A DNA stretch of 17,046 nucleotides, from assembly GCA_012512865.1 (NCBI GenBank), contig JAAZDH010000058.1, positions 1 through 17,046 on the forward strand, in the 5' to 3' direction. This stretch comes from Clostridiaceae bacterium. Its GTDB lineage: Bacteria; Bacillota; Clostridia; Acetivibrionales; DUMC01. Shown here piece by piece: positions 6,600 through 13,160 of this stretch (position 1 is its first letter; every line of letters begins with the position of its first letter). The translations under genes were made by a program, and so were the position numbers. Below the pieces are notes generated by a model. It saw only the letters and a list, made by a program, of their open reading frames with translations, was not told the origin of the DNA and did not search any database.

Positions 6600-6644
6600 A
6601 TGGTACAAAATATAAACCCGTGCTTTATTTTCAACACGGGGTTT
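6600..6644 (-). terminator. Probable intrinsic terminator after the mtrB unit
   Basis: AAACCCGTG (6614-6622) pairs with CACGGGGTTT (6635-6644), with one bulged base and a 12-nt loop. On the minus strand the stem is followed by ATATTTTG, a modest T-run. It lies 29 nt past the stop of the 65-residue gene and before pgsA, so it would separate the two transcripts. Confidence 0.6.
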
Positions 6645-6672
6645 AATAAAAGCAATTTCTTTGTTTCCACGA

Positions 6673-6870
6673 CTAAAAGCCTTTTTCAATAATTATGCTG
6701 TGTGCCTCCTCCACCTCGGCTTCAGGTACCAATACCTCAAAGTAATCCTTGGTACTTTCCTCGTTTTTACTAACCGGACGTAATTTTACAAGAATCCCTT
6801 CTTTTGCAAGCAATTCTTGAAGGTTTTCCGCTATTTCTTTGCTTTGTGCCATATATACCACTGTCCACAT
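6673..6870 (-). CDS. Small DUF2007-like protein
   Basis: This 65-residue protein is predicted to have a beta-alpha-beta-beta-alpha ferredoxin-like layout: MWTVVYMAQ strand, KEIAENLQELLAKEG helix, ILVKLRPV strand, YFEVLVPEAEVEEAHSIIIEKG strand and helix. It resembles the DUF2007 type of small 'signal-transducing' domains, whose function is unknown; the LVPE..VEEA ending is the best clue. ATG at 6870 is preferred, with AAGGGG 11 nt upstream; the longer reading from 6918 would overlap mtrB by 26 nt and adds a sequence unlike the family. It starts 22 nt after the mtrB stop, so it is co-transcribed with mtrB. No link to tryptophan control is shown by the sequence itself. Confidence 0.75.
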   Translation of the reverse strand: MWTVVYMAQSKEIAENLQELLAKEGILVKLRPVSKNEESTKDYFEVLVPEAEVEEAHSIIIEKGF

Positions 6871-6892
6871 ATTCTTACACGCCCCTTCATTA

Positions 6893-7126
6893 TTAATCCC
6901 CAGAATTAATTTCCCCATGACGGCAATAAATAATTGCCTTACCTCTTATCTTTATCGCGGAAGTATTTTCTGTGAATTGAGCCAACATAACTTCTCCTTT
7001 GTCAAGTTTTTCGGTATGATGGAACTTTGTATCTCTTCCTCGTGTAAGACCAATTATGTTAACACCATTTTCTAGGGCTTTTATTGCCACATATTCGCCA
7101 TATATATTAATGTTCTCATTATTCAA
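6893..7126 (-). CDS. mtrB: trp RNA-binding attenuation protein (TRAP)
   Basis: This protein of about 77 residues matches TRAP, which in Bacillus forms an 11-subunit ring that, when loaded with tryptophan, wraps (G/U)AG-repeat RNA and switches off trp genes. The core from VAIKALENGVNIIGLTRG through DTKFHHTEKLDKGEV, AQFTENTSAIKIRGKA is nearly the Bacillus sequence. By alignment to B. subtilis TRAP from memory, the RNA-contacting residues K37, K56 and R58 and the tryptophan-pocket residues T25, T30, Q47, T49 and S53 all have identical counterparts. TTG at 7124-7126 is the favoured start, since GAGGTGG (7132-7138) is well placed before it; GTG at 7135 lies inside that site. A sigma-A promoter is directly upstream. 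No trp, folate or anti-TRAP gene is in the window. Confidence 0.93.
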   Translation of the reverse strand: MNNENINIYGEYVAIKALENGVNIIGLTRGRDTKFHHTEKLDKGEVMLAQFTENTSAIKIRGKAIIYCRHGEINSGD

Positions 7127-7144
7127 AAAAACCACCTCGACATA

Positions 7145-7173
7145 ACTATATATTATTTTAGGCTAAAAATCAA
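7145..7173 (-). promoter_or_regulatory. Sigma-A-type promoter of mtrB
   Basis: On the minus strand TTGATT (7168-7173) and TATAGT (7145-7150) are spaced by exactly 17 nt. Transcription should begin near 7138, at the Shine-Dalgarno itself, giving an extremely short leader of about 12 nt. There is thus no room for a TRAP-binding or attenuator leader on mtrB's own message. Confidence 0.72.
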
Positions 7174-7232
7174 TATACAATTGCCCTCCGCACTGCATTT
7201 AATTTTCTTAAATGACACGTGACACGGTGACG

Positions 7233-7262
7233 GGCGTGATGCCTTCCTTAGCCTAAAACTGG
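7233..7262. repeat. Single-arm copy of the 12943 repeat
   Basis: Thirty bases here match the left arm of the inverted repeat at 12943-12972 at 25 of 30 positions without gaps, sharing GGCGTGATG, TTCCTTAG, CTAA and TGG. The opposite arm is missing. The copy lies in the 186-bp gap between dnaE and mtrB, which holds no gene. Confidence 0.55.
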
Positions 7263-7288
7263 CTACCCTAACCCTAAATCCCACCCCT

Positions 7289-7306
7289 GGCGGAAGTACT
7301 TTCGCC
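7289..7306. repeat. 18-bp near-perfect palindrome after dnaE
   Basis: GGCGGAAGTACTTTCGCC is self-complementary except for one G/T pair at each side of the AAGTACTT core. It begins 7 bp past the dnaE stop. No T-run follows on the minus strand, so it is not a standard intrinsic terminator, though it could stabilise the dnaE 3' end. Confidence 0.45.
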
Positions 7307-7312
7307 ACCTCT

Positions 7313-10300
7313 TCATACCAGCTTAACATTATCCTTGCCAAAACGTTCCTCGAGTTCTGCAATAAGCACGGAAAAAGGCGTTATCCAGTACTTTTGATCG
7401 ATTTTTACGGTCTTTTTTTCCTCCGGGTAATAAAAATATACCGGGATATTGCCCCTGAAAAATTCAAACAAGGAATAAGTTGACTTCATCAACTCGCTGT
7501 TTTCATTCCCGGCCTTATCACCGGTCAATCTTATATAAAGTTTGCGTGGTTTCGCTTCCAGCATGTTGCCCGGCATATAGCTCACTGGAACTGCAGGTTC
7601 ACCTGCAGGTTCATTTCCCGGGCTCGCTTTTACATCATTATTATTCATGCCTTTATTCTTGTCCTTGATTAAATATGTTATTGGCTTTACTTCACTGCAA
7701 ATTACCTTGGGCTCTTCATCCTCCCTTATGCTTAACCTGCCGCTTATCATCACGATATTTTCAGGTACCAGGTGTTCCCTGTACCTGCTCAAGTCCTGGG
7801 GGAAAACAATAATTTCTATTGGCCCGTACAGGTCTTCAATTGTGACAAAAGCCATCAAGTTATCGTTTTTAGTAGTTTTAACCTTGGTGCTTATAATTAT
7901 GCCGCCTATTGTTACAGGCATGCCATCTCTCATTGCTTTGTCCTTATCCTCGTTTATAAGCAATTCTTCTTCGCCGTCCATCCTTAACGTGCTCAAATCA
8001 GCACTGGTCAAGGTAACATTTGAAAGGAGTTCTTCCTTGAACTCGTCAAGGGGATGGCCGGATACATACAATCCTAGCATTTCCTTTTCCATGGCCATCA
8101 ATACATTGGGAGGGTATTCCGGAACATCGGGATAAATATCCTCATCACTTTTATTATTTCCGGTATTTGCCGCAATATCAAAAAATGATACTTGTCCATC
8201 CATGTTTTTTCTTTTGGTTTCCTGTATTGAGTCCATAATTGTTTCATAGGAAGCCATCAATTTTGACCTGGATATCCCTAGTGAATCAAAGGCTCCGCAT
8301 TTTATGAGGCTCTCAACGCATTTTTTATTAATATCCCTGCCGCACATCCTTTCGCAAAAATCCCTGAATGTTTTGAAACTACCTCCCCGTTCCCTTTCCG
8401 TTATAATTTGTTTTACAGCATTTATTCCCACATTTTTTACTGCCGCCATTCCAAACCTTATTTTGCCCTTTATTGTATCAAACCTGACATTACTTTCGTT
8501 TATATCCGGGGGTAATACTTCTATTCCCATTATCTTGCATTCGTTTACATACCTGGATATCTTGTCGGCACTTCCAAGATAGCTGTTCATCGATGCCGCC
8601 ATAAATTCTACAGGATAATAGTATTTAAGCCATGCGGTTTGATAAGCAACAACTGCATATGCAGCAGAGTGCGGCTTGTTAAATCCATACCCTGCAAAGT
8701 CCATCATTTCGTCAAATATTTTGTTCGCCGTCTCTTCATCGATGCCGTTCCTGAGGGCGCCTTTTATTATAACATTGCCATTTTCATCGGTAAGCCCGTA
8801 AATAAACTTTTGTCTTTCCTCCTTCATAACCTCCGGTTTCTTTTTTGCCATTGCCCTTCTCACAAGGTCAGCCCTGCCCATCGTATAGCCTGCAAGCTTG
8901 CGTACTATTTGCAAAACCTGCTCCTGGTATACAATGCACCCGTAGGTTACATCAAGTATATCTTCCAGCATCGGATGTGCATACTCGATGCACTCCTTGT
9001 TATGCTTGTTTTTCAAATAAACGGGAATCCTCTCCATCGGGCCCGGCCTATACAAGGCAATTCCTGCAATAATATCCTCAAGGCACGAGGGCTTCAATTC
9101 TTTCATAAACTGGGTCATCCCCGCGCTTTCCAGCTGGAAAACACCGGTGGTTTTTCCTTCGCTGATCATGTTATAAACTTCAATGTCATCCATTTCCATG
9201 TTGTCAAAATCAATTCTTTTTCCATAGTTTTTTTCAATAAATGTGGCTGCGTCCCTTATTACCGTAAGCGTCCTTAACCCGAGAAAATCAAACTTCAGCA
9301 AGCCCAATTCTTCGAGCGTTTTCATCGGGAACTGGGTGGTTATGCTGTCCTCATTCCTTTGCAAAGGAACATACTCAACAATAGGTTCCCTCGATATCAC
9401 GACACCCGCGGCATGGGTCGATGCATGCCTTGGCATTCCTTCAAGCTGCCTTGAAGTATCTATAAGCTCCTTTATCCTCGCATCCCTGTTATATGCCTCT
9501 CTCAACTCGGGGTTTAAATCAAGGGCCTTGTCTATGGTCATTCCCAGCTGAAACGGTATCATTTTTGCTACCGTATCAACCTCGGCATAGGAAATATCAA
9601 GGGCTCTTCCTACATCCCTTACCACGGCCCTGGCAGCCATCGTTCCAAATGTTATTATCTTGGCAACCCTGTCCTCACCGTATTTATTAACCACGTAATC
9701 TATTACTTCCTGCCTTCTTTCATAGCAAAAATCTATATCAAAATCTGGCATGCTAATTCTTTCAGGATTAAGAAATCTTTCAAAAGGCAACTTGTATTTT
9801 AAAGGGTCAATATTGGTTATCCCCAGGCAGTAAGCAACAAGGCTGCTGGCCCCGGAACCCCTCCCGGGACCGACCATTATGCCTTTGTCTTTTGCATACT
9901 TGATAAAATCCCAGACAATCAAAAAATAATCGACATATCCCATCTGCTTTATAACCGATAACTCGTAATCAAGCCTCTCTTTTTTTTCCGCGGTTATATC
10001 TTTACCATACCTGTTTTCCAAGCCCTTGCAGCATAAACTTCTTAAAAATTCAAAATGGTCATCCCCTTCCTGGAGCTGGTACTCCGGGAGGTGAAGCTTG
10101 CCAAATTCTATTTCCACATTGCAACGGTTAGATATTTTCATCGTATTTTCAAGGGCTTCCGGTATTTCCTTAAAAGATTCCCACATTTCTTCAGGTGATT
10201 TTAAATAAAGCTCATCCGTATTAAATTTCATCCTGTCTTCATCATTTACTTTTTTAGCCGTCTGGATGCAAAGAAGTATGTCGTGAGCCTTTGCGTCTTC

Positions 10301-10936
10301 CCGTCTCAAGTAGTGAACATCGTTTGTCGCCACAAGCGGTATCCCGGTATCCCTGCTTAATCTTACCAAGCCTTGGTTTGCCAGGTTTTGATCAGGTATA
10401 TTATTCTTCTGCAACTCGAGGAAAAAATTGTTTTCCCCGAGAATATCCCTGTACATCAAGGCAAGAGATTTCGCCCTTTCGTAATCCCCTTCAACCAGGG
10501 CCATGGGGATATCACCGGAAAGGCATGCACTTAATCCAATCAACCCTTCACTGTATTTTTCCAGAACCTCGGCATCTATCCTGGGCTTGTAGTAGAATCC
10601 CTCGATAAACCCGGCGGAAACAATTTTCATGAGGTTTTTATACCCCGTGTTGTTTTCAGCAAGGAGCACAAGATGGCCTTGGTCCGAATACGTATTCGCT
10701 TCCCTGTCAAACCTGCTTCTCTTGGCAGTATACACCTCGCACCCCAGTATTGGTTTAATCCCGTTATTTTTTGCTTCTTTATAAAAATCGATCACGCCAT
10801 GCATTACACCATGGTCTGTTATGGCAATACCAGGCATTCCCAGTTCTTTCGCTCTTTGAACCAGATCCTTTATCCTCGTGGCGCCATCAAGAAGACTGTA
10901 CTCGGTATGAACATGCAAATGGGTAAAATCCCTCAC
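7313..10936 (-). CDS. dnaE: DNA polymerase III subunit alpha
   Basis: This 1207-residue protein is the DnaE replicative polymerase. An N-terminal PHP domain (about 1-280) shows HVHTEYSLLDG, ITDHG, GCEVY, QGHLVLL, LSACLSGD and NDVHY. The C-family polymerase core has GPGRGSGASSL (356-366), PDFDID with catalytic D398 and D400, and the third aspartate D550 in LLKFDFLGL; FQLES, YRPGPME, YQEQ and YGFNKPHSAAYA follow. A helix-hairpin-helix region and an OB-fold (about 1000-1085, VTIGGIIIST and GPIEIIVFP) lie near the C-terminus. The length fits bacterial DnaE rather than the longer PolC. The start is GTG at 10934-10936 with AGGGTGAT upstream. It follows pgm after 49 bp without a terminator, so it is probably read from the pgm promoter. 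Whether it is the main replicase or works beside a PolC elsewhere cannot be told here. Confidence 0.97.
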   Translation of the reverse strand: MRDFTHLHVHTEYSLLDGATRIKDLVQRAKELGMPGIAITDHGVMHGVIDFYKEAKNNGIKPILGCEVYTAKRSRFDREANTYSDQGHLVLLAENNTGYKNLMKIVSAGFIEGFYYKPRIDAEVLEKYSEGLIGLSACLSGDIPMALVEGDYERAKSLALMYRDILGENNFFLELQKNNIPDQNLANQGLVRLSRDTGIPLVATNDVHYLRREDAKAHDILLCIQTAKKVNDEDRMKFNTDELYLKSPEEMWESFKEIPEALENTMKISNRCNVEIEFGKLHLPEYQLQEGDDHFEFLRSLCCKGLENRYGKDITAEKKERLDYELSVIKQMGYVDYFLIVWDFIKYAKDKGIMVGPGRGSGASSLVAYCLGITNIDPLKYKLPFERFLNPERISMPDFDIDFCYERRQEVIDYVVNKYGEDRVAKIITFGTMAARAVVRDVGRALDISYAEVDTVAKMIPFQLGMTIDKALDLNPELREAYNRDARIKELIDTSRQLEGMPRHASTHAAGVVISREPIVEYVPLQRNEDSITTQFPMKTLEELGLLKFDFLGLRTLTVIRDAATFIEKNYGKRIDFDNMEMDDIEVYNMISEGKTTGVFQLESAGMTQFMKELKPSCLEDIIAGIALYRPGPMERIPVYLKNKHNKECIEYAHPMLEDILDVTYGCIVYQEQVLQIVRKLAGYTMGRADLVRRAMAKKKPEVMKEERQKFIYGLTDENGNVIIKGALRNGIDEETANKIFDEMMDFAGYGFNKPHSAAYAVVAYQTAWLKYYYPVEFMAASMNSYLGSADKISRYVNECKIMGIEVLPPDINESNVRFDTIKGKIRFGMAAVKNVGINAVKQIITERERGGSFKTFRDFCERMCGRDINKKCVESLIKCGAFDSLGISRSKLMASYETIMDSIQETKRKNMDGQVSFFDIAANTGNNKSDEDIYPDVPEYPPNVLMAMEKEMLGLYVSGHPLDEFKEELLSNVTLTSADLSTLRMDGEEELLINEDKDKAMRDGMPVTIGGIIISTKVKTTKNDNLMAFVTIEDLYGPIEIIVFPQDLSRYREHLVPENIVMISGRLSIREDEEPKVICSEVKPITYLIKDKNKGMNNNDVKASPGNEPAGEPAVPVSYMPGNMLEAKPRKLYIRLTGDKAGNENSELMKSTYSLFEFFRGNIPVYFYYPEEKKTVKIDQKYWITPFSVLIAELEERFGKDNVKLV

Positions 10937-10985
10937 AAATAATCACCCTGCCGGATTTTTAATAATAACTATACTACCCTAAATA

Positions 10986-12782
10986 TCAAATTATAAGCAC
11001 ATTATCAAGGATGCCCCTTTTTAATACATCAAGTTCTTTTCTTGCTTCTTTTAAACTATCTCCATAAACCTCCATGTATACTTTTATTTTCGGTTCCGTG
11101 CCGGAAGGTCTTACGCAAAACCACCCTCTTTTTCCGGCTTCCAGTTTATGTTGCAGTTCAAAGCGTATTACATCGGAGGATGATAATGCAAGGCCTTCTG
11201 TTTTTCCTGTTTCCAGGAAGTACTTTTTACCCGTGAGATAATCCGATATAGAAATAACGTCATAATCGCCGATTGACATGCTCTTGTTTTCCCTTAGCCC
11301 CCTCATTATTGCTTTCATTTTCTCCATGCCTTCCTTGCCGCTGTAAGTGTATGAAACTACTTCTTCGGCTACATATCCATATTTTTCGTATATCTTTTCC
11401 AGGGCATCCAGCAGTGTCATATCCATTGATTTATAATAAGCTGCCATTTCTGCAACCAGCATGGAAGCAGATATTGCATCCTTATCCCTGGCATATGTTC
11501 CTGCAAGGTAACCATAGCTTTCTTCGAAACCAAATAGGTATTTCTTGTAACCGGGATCATCCAGCATTCTTATTTTTTCTCCTATATATTTAAAGCCTGT
11601 AAAAACTTCCTCCACTTCAATTTCATATTTTTCAGCAATAAGCTTTGAAAGCCCTGTCGATACCACTGTCGTTACTATAAACCCATTTTCAGGCAAGGCT
11701 CCTTCTTTTTCCTTTTTTTGACCAAGGACGTAGTCCAACATGAGGCATCCCGCCTGGTTCCCGGTTAGAAAGACATAATCCCCCTTCTTGCTCCTTACCA
11801 TTATACCAATCCTGTCACTATCAGGATCTGTGGCTATAATTAAATCCGCATCCTCCTTTTTTGCCAATTCAAGGGCAAGGGTGAATGCACTTTTATCTTC
11901 CGGGTTTGGATACTTCACCGTGGGAAAGTCGGGGTCTGGGTATTCTTGCTCCTTTACCGCCATAACATTTTTAAAGCCTGTTTCATCCAGCATTCTCCGT
12001 ACAAGCTTGTTACCCGAACCGTTCAAAGGAGTATACACTATTCTTATTTCTTTACCTTTCTCCCTGGCAAGGTCAATGTTGATACAATAGCTTTTTACGA
12101 CGTCAACGTAAGCATCCTCGATTTCCTTTCCAATTGTTTCAACAAGCCCCTCTTCCATCGCCTTATCTATTTGCATCATTTTAACCTGGTAAAAATCCTT
12201 GATGCGTTTAATAAACTCCAATACCTTGTCGGATTCTTCCGGCATCAACTGGGCCCCATCTTCCCCGTACACCTTGTAGCCATTGTAATTTTTAGGGTTA
12301 TGGCTTGCAGTTATTGCAACTCCACCAGTGGCACCAAGGTGCCGTATTGCAAAGGATAAAACCGGTACGGGCTGCAGCTCACTAAAAATATAAGTTATTA
12401 TCCCGTTCCCGGCAAACACCTTGGCTGCTTCCAGGGCAAAATCCCGGGACTTGTGCCGTGAATCATATGCAATTATCATCCTTGGGATTTCTCTTAATGC
12501 TCCTGTCCCATCCCTGCTTATATCATTTTTATCCCTTTTAAACTTGTGGTTTATATAATCCGATACCCCTTGCGATACCTTTCTTATAATATACTTATTC
12601 ATCCTGTTCGTACCCGCACCTATTATACCTCTCAAACCCGCGGTGCCAAATTCAAGCTCCTTGTAAAACCTGTCCTCAATCTCTTCCCTGTTGTCTCTAA
12701 TGCTTTCAAGCTCTTTTCTTAGCTCTTCATCGTCAAAATACTCATTTTCAAGCCAAGCCTTGTAGTTTGCATGCGCATCCAT
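10986..12782 (-). CDS. Phospho-sugar mutase (phosphoglucomutase/phosphomannomutase)
   Basis: This 598-residue cytoplasmic enzyme belongs to the alpha-D-phosphohexomutase family and probably interconverts glucose 1-phosphate and glucose 6-phosphate, supplying sugar nucleotides and glycogen or exopolysaccharide. All four family signatures are present: FGTAGLRG near residue 45, the phosphoserine loop TASHNP with S160, the magnesium loop DPDSDR (319-324), the sugar loop GFEESYGY (418-425) and the phosphate-binding RPSGTEPK near the C-terminus. The length and the extra inserts match the Bacillus PgcA-type (about 580 residues) rather than GlmM (about 450). Glucose versus mannose preference cannot be read from sequence. 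ATG at 12780-12782 follows GGAGGT by 7 nt. It is the first gene of a unit with dnaE, under the promoter at 12877-12906. Confidence 0.94.
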   Translation of the reverse strand: MDAHANYKAWLENEYFDDEELRKELESIRDNREEIEDRFYKELEFGTAGLRGIIGAGTNRMNKYIIRKVSQGVSDYINHKFKRDKNDISRDGTGALREIPRMIIAYDSRHKSRDFALEAAKVFAGNGIITYIFSELQPVPVLSFAIRHLGATGGVAITASHNPKNYNGYKVYGEDGAQLMPEESDKVLEFIKRIKDFYQVKMMQIDKAMEEGLVETIGKEIEDAYVDVVKSYCINIDLAREKGKEIRIVYTPLNGSGNKLVRRMLDETGFKNVMAVKEQEYPDPDFPTVKYPNPEDKSAFTLALELAKKEDADLIIATDPDSDRIGIMVRSKKGDYVFLTGNQAGCLMLDYVLGQKKEKEGALPENGFIVTTVVSTGLSKLIAEKYEIEVEEVFTGFKYIGEKIRMLDDPGYKKYLFGFEESYGYLAGTYARDKDAISASMLVAEMAAYYKSMDMTLLDALEKIYEKYGYVAEEVVSYTYSGKEGMEKMKAIMRGLRENKSMSIGDYDVISISDYLTGKKYFLETGKTEGLALSSSDVIRFELQHKLEAGKRGWFCVRPSGTEPKIKVYMEVYGDSLKEARKELDVLKRGILDNVLII

Positions 12783-12876
12783 ACAATACCTCCATAATCA
12801 TCTATAACAAATCCGCGCCATAATTATTTCCCGCATAAAAAACCCATACCGATACCTAACACTTTATTCCTATAAT

Positions 12877-12906
12877 AGTATAGCATATCAAGCAACAATT
12901 ATCCAA
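12877..12906 (-). promoter_or_regulatory. Sigma-A extended -10 promoter of pgm-dnaE
   Basis: On the minus strand TATACT (12877-12882) is preceded by TGC, giving an extended -10, with TTGGAT (12901-12906) as a -35 after 18 nt. Transcription would start near 12870, leaving a leader of about 90 nt before the phospho-sugar mutase. Confidence 0.6.
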
Positions 12907-12942
12907 ACAAAAAGTGATACCATCGCCCTCTTCCCCGTATAT

Positions 12943-13021
12943 GGCGTGATGATTTCCTTAGGCTAATATTGGAGCAATACGTAGCTGAAGCGACCATATT
13001 AGCCGTGGAAGTCATCACGCC
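12943..13021. repeat. 79-bp imperfect inverted repeat between divergent promoters
   Basis: The outer 10 bp (12943-12952 with 13012-13021) pair perfectly, then TTTCC/GGAAG pairs with one G-T, a small internal loop follows, then GGCTAATAT/ATATTAGCC (12961-12969 with 12996-13004) and GG/CC. This gives about 26 paired positions around a 21-nt centre that itself holds AGC/GCT. It lies upstream of both flanking promoters, so neither transcript should contain it. No target duplication is seen at its ends. Confidence 0.8.
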
Positions 13022-13068
13022 TCCCCTTAAATTTTCTTCAATTTTATAATACACCTCTTATGTTTTTG

Positions 13069-13098
13069 TAATATTAGCCTGACATAAGGACATATATT
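13069..13098 (+). promoter_or_regulatory. Sigma-E promoter of spoIVA
   Basis: TAATATT (13069-13075) fits the sigma-E -35 consensus KMATATT at all seven positions, and CATATATT (13091-13098) fits the -10 CATACAHT at seven of eight, with a 15-nt spacer. Start of transcription would be near 13105, about 55 nt before spoIVA. Sigma-E control of spoIVA is established in Bacillus subtilis, so context agrees. Confidence 0.75.
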
Positions 13099-13160
13099 AA
13101 TAATGATAATAGTGCAAGTACAAAATTTAAGCAAAGAATTATTTCATAGGGGGGCTGGGC

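Noticed and set aside
7266..7274. Telomere-like CCCTAACCCTAA sequence
   Set aside because: Only two short units occur; this is too little to be meaningful in a bacterial chromosome.
7153..7362. A 69-codon minus-strand frame overlapping the end of dnaE and the repeat
   Set aside because: It uses the repeat DNA, overlaps the mtrB promoter and dnaE end, and shows no protein-like features.
8639..9277. A 212-codon plus-strand frame inside dnaE
   Set aside because: It is antisense to strongly conserved dnaE codons, has no ribosome binding site and no recognisable protein features.
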